30,363 nt of DNA. Source: Candidatus Poribacteria bacterium (GTDB taxonomy: Bacteria; Poribacteria; WGA-4E; UBA9662). A program made the position numbers and the translations under genes. Position 1 is the first letter of the stretch, and every line of letters begins with the position of its first letter. The notes under the pieces were generated by a model that was given only the letters and a program-made list of their open reading frames with translations, was not told the DNA's origin and made no database searches. The DNA lies in assembly GCA_002729015.1 (NCBI GenBank), contig PBVO01000086.1:34888-65250 (forward strand), read 5' to 3'. This document shows, piece by piece, positions 8,439-16,584 of this stretch.

Positions 8439-8467
8439 TTGAACCGAAAGATAATAATTTATATAAT
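8439..8467 (+). promoter_or_regulatory. Sigma70-type promoter of the GH32 gene
   Basis: TTGAAC (8439-8444) is separated by 17 bp from a perfect TATAAT (8462-8467). The predicted start near 8474 leaves a 30-nt leader carrying AGGA before the ATG at 8504. Confidence 0.65.
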
Positions 8468-8503
8468 GTGGGTATAGTTTACCATGAACTTAGGATATAA
8501 CAG

Positions 8504-10090
8504 ATGAATACACATACGTTGACAATGAAGCTCGAAAAAAAATACTTATTATTTCCCATTTTTAATGGTGTAGATATGACTCATATCGATGTTAGTATTG
8601 AAGGCCAAAATGTACGTGAGTTTGACGCAGAACTTGCAACTGATATTTCAAAAATTAGTTTTTGGTCTTTCCTAGATATAACTGAATTTCATGGCCAATC
8701 AGCAACAATCCAACTAAGGGGTGCAACCGAAACCGGAATCAATTTGATACGTCAATCAGAAGAAATTCCAGAAATTGATATGTTTTATCGTGAGTCTTTA
8801 CGACCACAATTTCATTTCTCGCAGCTAGTTGGTTGGAATAATGACCCAAACGGATTGGTATATTACGATGGTGAATGGCATCTCTATTTTCAACACAACC
8901 CTTACGGCTGGAAGTGGGGAAATATGCATTGGGGGCACGCAGTCAGTAATGACTTAATACATTGGAAGCAGAAGCCTATTTCGATTTACAACAAACGTCG
9001 CGGGGACTGGGCTTTTTCCGGCGGTGCAGTTGTGGATGAAAACAATACGGGTGGATGGCAAACAGACCAAGAGAAAGTTATTGTGGCTTCTTGGACCAGT
9101 ACAGGCCGAGGTGAGTGTATTTCTTATAGTAATGATCGAGGTCAGACTTTTACTGAATACGAAGAAAATCCTGTGATTAAACATCAAGGCCGTGATCCCA
9201 AGATTATTTGGTACGCCAAAAAAAAACAATGGGTGATGGCTGTCTACACTGAAACTTCATCTGAAACAGAAGAAAAAGAATTAGTACGGTCAATTGCATT
9301 TTACACTTCGAATGACCTTAAGAGATGGTCTTTTCAAAGTCAACTTGATGGTTATTATGAATGTCCTGAAATATTTGAGATGCCTGTAAATGAGAATCAG
9401 GATGATACTCGCTGGGTTATCTTTGCTGCTGATGGCCAGTATTCAATAGGTTCCTTTGATGGACAAATATTCACGCCTGAACATGATAAAAAACAGCGGG
9501 TACATTACGGTCAGTACTACGCTTCCCAAACTTTTAGTAATAGTCCTGATGGGCGGCGTATACAAATAGGATGGGCACAAATTGAAATGGAAGGAATGCC
9601 ATTCAATCAAACTTTTAGTTTTCCGCATGTTCTTACACTTCGAAAAACCGATGACGGTTTGCGATTATTTGCAGAACCCATCCAAGAAATTGAGATTCTA
9701 CACCAAACCCAACACACCATCGAAAATGTTGATTTAACCGACAATCAAACTGCTAGATTGAAGGTCAGAGGGGAGTTATTTGACATCCGCGCTAATTTTA
9801 TATTAGAAGGGGCAAAGAGTCTTGGCATCGACATAGGCGGAGAGAAGATAACTTATGATGTATCAAAAGGTTTACTGAATGATGTTCCATTAGAGCCCGA
9901 AAGCAATCAAATAGCGTTGCAAATTCTGGTTGATCGTCCAATGCTAGAAATTATTGGGAATCGTGGTCGAGTATTTATTACCAGTAGCCGGCGTATTTTG
10001 GGTGTGGTAGAAACTATTTCGGCTTTTGCTGAAGGTGGTTCAGCTAAATTAGTTGGTTTGGAAGTTAATCAGCTAAAGTCAATTTGGTAG
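8504..10090 (+). CDS. Glycoside hydrolase family 32 (fructan/sucrose beta-fructosidase) with N-terminal extra domain
   Basis: The 528-residue enzyme has the GH32 catalytic residues: nucleophile Asp114 in WNNDPNG, the transition-state Asp in GRDPK (229-233), and acid/base Glu286 in YYECPE. FSGGAV near 171-176 is another family block. About 100 residues precede the five-bladed propeller and resemble the small N-terminal beta domain seen in some Bacteroides-type GH32 proteins. A C-terminal beta-sandwich follows. Such enzymes split beta-fructosyl bonds in sucrose, levan or inulin. No signal peptide is seen, so it should act on imported sugar; no transporter or fructokinase lies in the window. It stands alone behind its own promoter. 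An internal ATG at codon 8 is a possible alternative start. Confidence 0.9.
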   Translation: MNTHTLTMKLEKKYLLFPIFNGVDMTHIDVSIEGQNVREFDAELATDISKISFWSFLDITEFHGQSATIQLRGATETGINLIRQSEEIPEIDMFYRESLRPQFHFSQLVGWNNDPNGLVYYDGEWHLYFQHNPYGWKWGNMHWGHAVSNDLIHWKQKPISIYNKRRGDWAFSGGAVVDENNTGGWQTDQEKVIVASWTSTGRGECISYSNDRGQTFTEYEENPVIKHQGRDPKIIWYAKKKQWVMAVYTETSSETEEKELVRSIAFYTSNDLKRWSFQSQLDGYYECPEIFEMPVNENQDDTRWVIFAADGQYSIGSFDGQIFTPEHDKKQRVHYGQYYASQTFSNSPDGRRIQIGWAQIEMEGMPFNQTFSFPHVLTLRKTDDGLRLFAEPIQEIEILHQTQHTIENVDLTDNQTARLKVRGELFDIRANFILEGAKSLGIDIGGEKITYDVSKGLLNDVPLEPESNQIALQILVDRPMLEIIGNRGRVFITSSRRILGVVETISAFAEGGSAKLVGLEVNQLKSIW

Positions 10091-10384
10091 ACATGAAATC
10101 AAGGTTGATCAATTTGGTTTTAAATTTTGAAAAAGTTAGCCTACCACGTTAGGTCGTCCTGGGAATCATAAAGAAGAGAAGAATTGTAGAGATTTATTGG
10201 AATATACTCAGCTAATTTAGAAGAAAGTCTCTGAGTAAGTTGAACTACCTCATTAGTAAAACAATATAACATAGACAATTTCTCTCACACACAAACGAGA
10301 TTACAATGAGGGATACTCGTTGTTGACACCTAACACCTGTTTTGCTAGAATCAACCGCTTACGATAGAAAAAGGATTTTTGTTA
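10091..10384 (+). other. Intergenic leader between GH32 and Gfo/Idh genes
   Basis: No coding frame is convincing. A 7-bp inverted repeat, TACTCAG (10205-10211) with CTGAGTA (10231-10237), encloses 19 nt and is not followed by a T-tract, so it is not a classic terminator. The strong promoter at 10323-10351 occupies the 3' part. Confidence 0.35.
10323..10351 (+). promoter_or_regulatory. Near-consensus sigma70 promoter
   Basis: A perfect TTGACA (10323-10328) is followed by exactly 17 bp and TAGAAT (10346-10351), with an extended minus-10 TG at 10343-10344. Transcription should begin near 10358, about 27 nt before the ATG at 10385. It is the best promoter in the window and suggests that the oxidoreductase pair downstream is well expressed. 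Confidence 0.78.
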
Positions 10385-11428
10385 ATGTCTGTAAAAACAT
10401 GTTTGATGATTGGGGCTAGTGGCCGTGCTGGTAGCTGGATTCGTACGTTTACAGATCAGTTCAGTGAACGAGTAAAAATCGTTGGCTTAGTCGACGTAAA
10501 CCAAGAAGTTTTAGAAAATCAAGGACATAAGTTAGGATTGAGTAAAAACCAATTATTTAATGATCATCAGGTTGCTATCAACTCAGTAAAAGCTGACTTT
10601 TGTGGGATTTCCACACCTCCTCAATTTCATAGCTCTGCTGCTGTATTAGCCATGAACCGAGGAATGCCGGTAATTAGTGAAAAACCAATTGCAGACACAC
10701 TAGATTCAGCAAAACTGATGGTGAAAGCCTCAGTCGAAACAGGTCTTCCATGTGCTATCATGCAAAATTATCGTTATGCGAGAAATAAGCAAGAGGTCGT
10801 CAAGATTCGGGAAGAGGGACGATTAGGACGACTACAGCATGTCTTTGGTCGTTACGCATGCGATTACCGTGAATATCTTTCTTGGGGGCGTGCATGGCGC
10901 CATGACATGGACTTCGGTCTACTATTTGAAGGCTCTGTACACCATTTTGATATGCTGCGATTTTTGTCTGGTGGTGACTGTGAAACACTAATGGGATTTG
11001 GATGGAACCCCGAATGGTCAAGTTTTAAACACTACTCCAGCGGTTACTATTTGATGCGAATGAATAACGGCGTACATGCTTGTTATGAAGGAAATAGTAG
11101 TGCTGCAGGTATAACTAATTGTTGGAACAGCGAACACTACCGACTGGAATTTGAGGATGGTACGGTCGAAATAGCTGAAGGGAATGATGTTAAGATACAC
11201 AGAACTGGTCAAGCAAGTGAAGTTTACACAGCTCCAGATATTTCAAAGCATGGGGATATTCATTTTTTTGACGAGTTTCTGACGTGGCTTGACGGTGGTC
11301 CCCCTTCAGCTACCAGAATTACCGACAATATTAAGAGTTTTGCTTTGGTTATTGCTGCAATGGATACCACGCTTGATGGTCAACCTAAAGACTTAAGCAG
11401 ATATTTATCTGACTTGTCCATTGATTAG
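10385..11428 (+). CDS. Gfo/Idh/MocA family oxidoreductase
   Basis: The 347-residue product starts with an NAD(P)-binding Rossmann motif, MIGASGRAGSW, in which the usual GxGxxG is written GASGRAG. It continues to ISTPP and the family hallmark SEKPIA, whose Lys lies in the active site. The C-terminal half fits the alpha/beta substrate domain, with EGSVHHFDMLRFL carrying the conserved His region. The family oxidises or reduces sugars, inositols and amino-sugar derivatives; the substrate cannot be read from sequence. The track of in-frame codons extends to a TTG at 10379, but AAGGA at 10371-10375 lies 9 nt from the ATG at 10385, the better start. The FAD oxidoreductase gene begins 45 bp downstream and is probably in the same transcript. 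Confidence 0.85.
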   Translation: MSVKTCLMIGASGRAGSWIRTFTDQFSERVKIVGLVDVNQEVLENQGHKLGLSKNQLFNDHQVAINSVKADFCGISTPPQFHSSAAVLAMNRGMPVISEKPIADTLDSAKLMVKASVETGLPCAIMQNYRYARNKQEVVKIREEGRLGRLQHVFGRYACDYREYLSWGRAWRHDMDFGLLFEGSVHHFDMLRFLSGGDCETLMGFGWNPEWSSFKHYSSGYYLMRMNNGVHACYEGNSSAAGITNCWNSEHYRLEFEDGTVEIAEGNDVKIHRTGQASEVYTAPDISKHGDIHFFDEFLTWLDGGPPSATRITDNIKSFALVIAAMDTTLDGQPKDLSRYLSDLSID

Positions 11429-11473
11429 TTGATACTTATTTTTCTAGTCAGTGATTGTAGATGTTACGCAAAA

Positions 11474-13009
11474 ATGATGAAGGTCAACCGTCGGTCATTC
11501 TTAAAACTATCTACTGCAGCATTGATTAGTGCATGTCAAAAAGATAAGACAAGTGTCTCGCCCGATGATATTGCTTATAGTGTTCGTATTGATTCCGATC
11601 AGGAAGTAGGTCATCAGATATTGTGGAGACATAGTTTAGGAAAGGGAACTCTAAAAAATACGGATTACTTGATCGTTGGCGGTGGGTTGTCAGGTTTATC
11701 AGCAGCCACACAACTAGCCGGTCGAAATTTTGTCTTATGTGAATTGTCTTCCCAATTGGGGGGGACTTCTAGTCAACAGGTTTTTGCGGGCGAGTCATTC
11801 TCTCAAGGTGCTCATTATGATTTAGCTTACCCTGCCAACTATGGTAAAGAAGTTTTAAGACTCTTGGAACAGCTTAAGATCATTCGGTTGGACCCGACGC
11901 AAGGCTTGTGGGGTTTTGTTGATAAAAAATACCTGATCAACGAAAATCAGGCAGAATTGATTTGGACTCAAAAAGGGTTTCGCCATGAGATGTTACCAAA
12001 GGGGCTGCCCAAAACTGAGTTTCTAGAATTGATCAGTCAATACCAAGGTCATATGAGGCTGCCAACTCGATTGATCGATAGTCAGTTTCATAATCTAAAT
12101 CGGATTACCTTCAGAGACTTCCTCATCCAGTCATTACATTTTCATCGAGAATTTGAGAACCTCATTGACTACCAAATGCACGATGATTATGGGGCTGGTT
12201 CTCGGCATGTATCCGCTCTCGCGGGTATTCACTACTATGCTTGTCGCCCTTACTATAATAAAAAGGTTGAGTTGTTTTCACCACCAGAAGGTAACTACTA
12301 TTTCGTCCAAAAATTAGCAAATGAACTTGATCCTACGAAACTAAAAACTCAACATTTGGTTAGATCTATCAAGTCTATTCAATCCGGCTTTCGGGTGGAA
12401 GTAGCAGATTTATCTACTGGACTTCTCGATGTTTATAAAACTCAATTCATCATTTACGCAGGACAAAAGCATTCTTTATCCTATGTTTTTCAAGCTGATG
12501 CCCATTTGTTTACTGAAAACATTTATGCACCTTGGCTGGTTGTGAACTTTATACTACGAAATCAACTTCGTACCGATGCCTATTGGCAAAACGATATGAT
12601 TTTTGAATCAGATGAACCCCATAAACGGAAATTTATGGGGTTTATAGACAATGCAGGTCAAGTTCAGCGAAACCCAAATGTTCGGGTTTTGACAGCTTAT
12701 TATTGCTTTGCACCAGATCAACGACAATTCTTGAGTCAAATCAAAACACACGCCGCAAATATCGTTGCTAAAACAATCAAACAGATTAATACTCACCTTG
12801 ATCAGGAGATTACTCCCCTAATTCAGGGGGTTTTTTTGAAAGTTTTAGGGCATGCCATGCCGATACCAACTGTGAACTACCTGTTCAATGATCAAAATAA
12901 ATATCGATCAAAATCTAATCTAGTTTACGCAGGGGTTGATAATGGTCGATTACCATTACTGTTTGAAGCCATCGATAGTGGTATTCAAGCCGTAAAACTC
13001 CTCGATTAA
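11474..13009 (+). CDS. Tat-exported FAD-dependent oxidoreductase (amine-oxidase/phytoene-desaturase-like)
   Basis: From the ATG pair at 11474 the 511-residue protein begins MMKVNRRSFLKLSTAA, a twin-arginine export motif, followed by LISAC, in which Cys21 fits a lipobox. The enzyme would thus be folded in the cytoplasm, exported and perhaps anchored to the membrane. An FAD Rossmann motif DYLIVGGGLSGLSAA lies near residue 73, with a ribose-binding Glu in VLCELSSQLGG. The rest is compatible with the NAD(P)-binding/flavin amine oxidase superfamily. An earlier in-frame TTG at 11429 would place 15 residues before the Tat signal and is unlikely. No clear Shine-Dalgarno is seen. The gene follows the Gfo/Idh gene by 45 bp. 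The substrate is unknown. Confidence 0.78.
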   Translation: MMKVNRRSFLKLSTAALISACQKDKTSVSPDDIAYSVRIDSDQEVGHQILWRHSLGKGTLKNTDYLIVGGGLSGLSAATQLAGRNFVLCELSSQLGGTSSQQVFAGESFSQGAHYDLAYPANYGKEVLRLLEQLKIIRLDPTQGLWGFVDKKYLINENQAELIWTQKGFRHEMLPKGLPKTEFLELISQYQGHMRLPTRLIDSQFHNLNRITFRDFLIQSLHFHREFENLIDYQMHDDYGAGSRHVSALAGIHYYACRPYYNKKVELFSPPEGNYYFVQKLANELDPTKLKTQHLVRSIKSIQSGFRVEVADLSTGLLDVYKTQFIIYAGQKHSLSYVFQADAHLFTENIYAPWLVVNFILRNQLRTDAYWQNDMIFESDEPHKRKFMGFIDNAGQVQRNPNVRVLTAYYCFAPDQRQFLSQIKTHAANIVAKTIKQINTHLDQEITPLIQGVFLKVLGHAMPIPTVNYLFNDQNKYRSKSNLVYAGVDNGRLPLLFEAIDSGIQAVKLLD

Positions 13010-13042
13010 AACTCATTTATTGATAAATAGACAGAGTCTTTC

Positions 13043-13072
13043 TTGTTCATGAGAGTTATCCTATGGTATGAT
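13043..13072 (+). promoter_or_regulatory. Possible extended minus-10 promoter of the 13-kb leader
   Basis: TTGTTC (13043-13048) is followed after 18 bp by TATGAT (13067-13072), preceded by TGG as in extended minus-10 promoters. A transcript would start near 13080, about 300 nt before the isomerase ATG at 13382, so it would carry a very long leader. Confidence 0.4.
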
Positions 13073-13381
13073 TTGGCCGTTTATTCCGGCCCCGACTGCT
13101 GTCAAAGAATAGTCAATCCCATGACATCGTAAGAGACATTCGTCGGGTTGAGTGTCGGTTTGCCTAACGGGACTCGCGTTGTTTCATTGTTATACATAGT
13201 TCAGCTTATCCTGCTTAGTAAATCGGAGACACGGGCTGAGTTGTACTTCTTACAACCAAAAGACACGTAGAGAATAAGTTCTCCTGCAAGATCTGTTTAT
13301 AAAGTATATATTCGGTAATGATGACAATAGGAGGTACAGTTTCCTCACTATAGAAAGCGTGGGGGCGGCTGCGAGTATTTT
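13073..13381 (+). other. Hairpin-rich 300-nt leader, candidate structured RNA
   Basis: The region lacks a coding frame, is visibly richer in G and C than other spacers here, and contains many complementary segments. GGCCG (13075-13079) pairs with CGGCC (13087-13091). CCCGAC (13091-13096) pairs with GTCGGG (13142-13147) and encloses TGTCA (13100-13104) with TGACA (13122-13126). Near 13190-13245, ATAGTTCAGC can pair with GCTGAGTTGT with wobbles, but the same GTTGT also forms the hairpin GTTGTA-CTTCT-TACAAC, so the two are exclusive. A full AGGAGGT at 13329-13335 faces a TTCCTC that could mask it, and it has no start codon at the usual distance. I could not match it to 6S, tmRNA, RNase P, SRP or a known riboswitch. 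Confidence 0.35.
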
Positions 13382-14173
13382 ATGAAAGTCGGCTTATGTA
13401 CAATTGCTTTCCGTGAGCGTTCTCTGGAGGACGTTATTTCTATTGCTTCTGACTATGGTTTTGATGGGGTTGAGATTTGGGGGAAACCCCCCCATATGCC
13501 TGAGGAGTATGACGTAAAGTACATTGAAAAAGTTCGAAACCTTGTCAGTTCTAAAGGATTGGAAGTGACCGCCTTCGGGTCCTATGTTCACCCATTATTA
13601 TCACTACACCAAAAACACTTTGAAGTGGCCGCAAATATCGCGCAAGGCCTAGGAACTAGACTGTTGAGGATTTGGTCTGGTGGAGGCTCATCCAAAAGTA
13701 TTTTGCCGACAGATAAACGTTCTCTCTTCTTTCGTCTGTCTAGCTTGTCACAATGGGCTCAATTTCGGGAACTAACACTGGGTTTAGAAATGCACGATAA
13801 TAATTTCAGCGATTCAGCTACCACAACCCAGGAATTGCTAGATTATGTCAAGTCTCCTGCACTCAAAACGTACTGGCAACCGTCTTTTCGCTCTGGTGCC
13901 GATGACCCAATTGAGTCAATTGAGCTGCTGGGTAAAAAGATTATTAATGTTCACGCGCAAAATGCTGATGAAAACGGAAAAGGTTGTGGACTGGCTGATG
14001 GTATCATAGATTATAATGAAGTCGTACAAAAATTGGCTGATATCGGTTACGATGGGTATTTAGAGGTAGAGTTTATTCATGGTGAGAATAAACTTTCGGC
14101 ATTACAGAGGGATCGAGACTTTCTTGTTAGCCTGACTGATACCATTGCTTACTCGTCCAGCCAAAATATTTAG
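13382..14173 (+). CDS. Sugar-phosphate isomerase/epimerase-type TIM-barrel protein
   Basis: The 263-residue product is a xylose-isomerase-like barrel: MKVGLCTIAF at the start, GVEIWGK at residues 29-35, and C-terminal GYDGYLEVEF. Metal-site equivalents are Glu136 (GLEMHD), His191 (NVHAQN) and Glu230, but the position that is Asp in 3-epimerases reads Gln166 in YWQPSF, so the metal site may differ from the family standard. It is shorter than the isomerase at 2367 and is not a close copy of it. The start at 13382 has only a weak ribosome-binding site; the perfect AGGAGG lies 47 nt upstream. It is followed after 23 bp by the cysteine synthase gene, suggesting one operon. The reaction is unknown. 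Confidence 0.78.
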   Translation: MKVGLCTIAFRERSLEDVISIASDYGFDGVEIWGKPPHMPEEYDVKYIEKVRNLVSSKGLEVTAFGSYVHPLLSLHQKHFEVAANIAQGLGTRLLRIWSGGGSSKSILPTDKRSLFFRLSSLSQWAQFRELTLGLEMHDNNFSDSATTTQELLDYVKSPALKTYWQPSFRSGADDPIESIELLGKKIINVHAQNADENGKGCGLADGIIDYNEVVQKLADIGYDGYLEVEFIHGENKLSALQRDRDFLVSLTDTIAYSSSQNI

Positions 14174-14196
14174 TTGTAAGTATAATTTGTACTACA

Positions 14197-15120
14197 ATGG
14201 ACAACTCCAAAGTTTTTGATCTTTCTCCTTACCCATTACTACAGCAGATAGGACAAACACCTCTGGTGCAAGTTGATCTAACCAGAGATCAGTTTCCAGG
14301 GATTGAGGTTTATGCTAAAGCCGAAATGCTTAATCCTGGTGGGTCAATAAAAGATCGACCAGTTCTTCGTATGCTAACTCAGGCGATTCTAGATGGCAAC
14401 CTTACAAAAGACAAGGTGATTCTGGATTCTAGTTCTGGAAATGCCGGCATTGCCTATGCGATGATTGGAGCAGTATTGGGATATGAAGTTGAACTAGTTA
14501 TACCGGAAAATGCCAGCCAAGAAAGAAAAAAACGAATGCAGGCACACAATGCGAACATGATATTCACTGATGCAGTCCATGGCTATGATGAAGCACTAAG
14601 AGAAGTACATCGCCGTTATCACGCCTTACCTGAAAAGTATTTCATGGCTGATCAATATAAAAACGAAAATAACTGGCGTGCGCACTTTGAGACGACAGCA
14701 GTTGAAATTTTGCGGCAAACGGAGGGTAAAATTACCCATTTTGTCGCCGGAGTTGGAACAGGTGGTACGATCACAGGTGTTGGTAGGCGATTGAAAGAGT
14801 TTAATCCTAATATTCAGATTTGCTCAATCGTGCCAGACGACTTCCCTGGTATAGAAGGTTTGAAACCTCTAGGGAGACCGGAAGATATTGTGCCAGAAAT
14901 TTATGATGACAGCGTAGTTGATGTAAAATTACCGGTTACTATTGACGATGCTTACGATATGTGTAATGAATTAGCGCGTAAAGGTTGGTTTGTAGGTCAA
15001 TCTTCAGGTGCTTACATGAAAGGCGTATACGATATCGCCAGAGAAATTCGAGAAGGCCTAATTGTTACCATATTTTGTGATCTAGGTGAGCGTTACTTTA
15101 GTACTCGTTTATGGGATTAG
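14197..15120 (+). CDS. cysK: Cysteine synthase family protein (PLP-dependent beta-substituting enzyme)
   Basis: The 307-residue enzyme has the features of fold-type II PLP enzymes of the CysK/CysM group. The PLP lysine is Lys52 in NPGGSIKDR, the substrate-binding loop is DSSSGNAG at 77-84 (usually TSGNTG), and the phosphate cradle is GTGGTITG at roughly 183-190. Near the C-terminus VGQSSGAY corresponds to the conserved GiSsGA segment. Family members make cysteine from O-acetylserine, or from O-phosphoserine in some lineages; a cystathionine beta-synthase catalytic core is also possible. Only 23 bp separate it from the upstream isomerase and 22 bp from the DUF1015 gene. The donor substrate cannot be settled from sequence. 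Confidence 0.82.
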   Translation: MDNSKVFDLSPYPLLQQIGQTPLVQVDLTRDQFPGIEVYAKAEMLNPGGSIKDRPVLRMLTQAILDGNLTKDKVILDSSSGNAGIAYAMIGAVLGYEVELVIPENASQERKKRMQAHNANMIFTDAVHGYDEALREVHRRYHALPEKYFMADQYKNENNWRAHFETTAVEILRQTEGKITHFVAGVGTGGTITGVGRRLKEFNPNIQICSIVPDDFPGIEGLKPLGRPEDIVPEIYDDSVVDVKLPVTIDDAYDMCNELARKGWFVGQSSGAYMKGVYDIAREIREGLIVTIFCDLGERYFSTRLWD

Positions 15121-15142
15121 AGACAAGGGAAACAGGAAACAT

Positions 15143-16429
15143 ATGGCAGAAGTACTCCCGTTCCAAGGTGTTCGCTTCAATACTGACCGGATCACTGATC
15201 CAGAGAATGTTATCGCGCCACCCTACGATGTGATTTATGAAGCTGATCGTATTGCGTTAGAAAAACAGCATCCGAATAATATTGTCCGTCTAACTTTAAG
15301 TCAGCCTACTGATCAAGATACGGACCAGAATAATCAATATACGCGTGCGGCCAGTAGCTTACGTAAGTGGTTACAAGATGGTATTTTGTTACAAGACTCT
15401 AAACCATGTTACTACATTTACGATCAAGGCTTTATCACACCTGATGGAAAAGACTATATTCGTCGAGCGCTTGTGGCCGTGGGCAAATTACATCAGTTTG
15501 CTGACCGCGTGATTTTACCACACGAAAAAACGCTCGCGGCTCCTAAAGCCGATCGCCTTAATTTGATGCGTCAAACACACGCCCAACTTAGTCCAATTTT
15601 TTTGCTTTATTCTGACCAAGAAGGAATAGTTGAGCAAGAGATGGAAGCTTTTACACAAAACCACAGGCCATCCATGGATTTAAGTGAGAAATTTGGCTCA
15701 ACTCACCGAGTATGGAAAGTCGATGATATTACTGTTGGTCGGCGAATTCGGCAATCATTTGTCAATAAGTCATTATTAATTGCCGATGGGCACCACCGCT
15801 ATGAGACTGCTTTGGCCTTCCGAGATGAAATGAAAGCTAAAAAACAAGATTGGTCTCTTCAGGATCCATGTAACTATGTAATGATGAATTTGGTTTGTAT
15901 GGAATCTGATGGGTTAGCCGTACTTCCCATCAACCGACTTTTGCATAATTTAGACCCCGCAGTCATCCAAAAAGCCCAGAATGAGTTAATTAGTCGTTTT
16001 GAATTGCAGGTTTTTGGTGATTTAGACAGTTTGAAATCAGCTCAAACTAAGTTAGCTAATATCAAACCATCATTTGGTTATTACACTGGTGGTAGTCAGT
16101 TTCAATTGATAATTGCACAACCTCCAAGTCAAACAGAATCAAGCTTGAATCGTTTGGATATTAAAATTTTACATGACCAAATCATCAAAAATATATTTGG
16201 TATCGATACAACCGTTTCCGAAGACCAGAAAAAAATTAGTTATAAAGCCAATACAGAACAAGCGATTGAATCAGTTTCGTCTGGCGAATTTCAAGCTGCT
16301 ATTTTGCCTAACCCGACCAGTGTTAGCCAAGTATATGATGTGGCATTGGAAGGTGAGACAATGCCTCAGAAATCTACATTCTTCTACCCTAAGCTTGCTA
16401 CGGGTATTGCGATACATCTAATGCGCTAG
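15143..16429 (+). CDS. DUF1015 family protein
   Basis: From the ATG at 15143 the 428-residue product opens with EVLPFQGVRFN and shortly after has VIAPPYDVI and PNNIVRLTLS, the hallmark N-terminal blocks of DUF1015. Central LIADGHHRYETAL and NYVMMNLVCMES are equally typical. The family is large, soluble and poorly characterised. From memory its genes often stand near serine-biosynthesis genes, which fits the cysteine synthase 22 bp upstream, but this is context and no function is shown. The frame is open from 15086 inside the upstream gene; I choose 15143 because AGGAA lies just before it and because the protein then begins at the family start. No membrane segment is seen. Confidence 0.82.
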   Translation: MAEVLPFQGVRFNTDRITDPENVIAPPYDVIYEADRIALEKQHPNNIVRLTLSQPTDQDTDQNNQYTRAASSLRKWLQDGILLQDSKPCYYIYDQGFITPDGKDYIRRALVAVGKLHQFADRVILPHEKTLAAPKADRLNLMRQTHAQLSPIFLLYSDQEGIVEQEMEAFTQNHRPSMDLSEKFGSTHRVWKVDDITVGRRIRQSFVNKSLLIADGHHRYETALAFRDEMKAKKQDWSLQDPCNYVMMNLVCMESDGLAVLPINRLLHNLDPAVIQKAQNELISRFELQVFGDLDSLKSAQTKLANIKPSFGYYTGGSQFQLIIAQPPSQTESSLNRLDIKILHDQIIKNIFGIDTTVSEDQKKISYKANTEQAIESVSSGEFQAAILPNPTSVSQVYDVALEGETMPQKSTFFYPKLATGIAIHLMR

Positions 16430-16512
16430 ATACAGTAAAGCAGGAAATGTATATTAGAAATTAAATCTGATTTGTTACTATTCGTTTGCTGGGTTATTGG
16501 CTTTAAGTAAGA

Positions 16513-16541
16513 CGGACAGAAATTAGATTTCGTATTATAAT
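16513..16541 (+). promoter_or_regulatory. Possible sigma70 promoter of the IF-1-like gene
   Basis: CGGACA (16513-16518) and a perfect TATAAT (16536-16541) are 17 bp apart. Transcription would start near 16548, giving a leader of about 37 nt with GGGGAG before the GTG at 16585. Confidence 0.45.
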
Positions 16542-16584
16542 CGTCTCAATAAGCCGATTCCGTCGGCGGGGAGTAATTCATCGA

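Noticed and set aside
13073..13381. 6S RNA, tmRNA, RNase P RNA or SRP RNA in the structured leader
   Set aside because: Their conserved sequences (for example the tmRNA T-arm, the GAGGAAAGUCC of RNase P, the SRP GGAAG loop) are absent, and I could not close one long 6S-like helix.
2367..14173. Recent duplication producing the two TIM-barrel isomerases (2367 and 13382) or the two Gfo/Idh genes
   Set aside because: Sequences within each pair differ along their full length and share only family motifs, so these are old paralogues or separate acquisitions.
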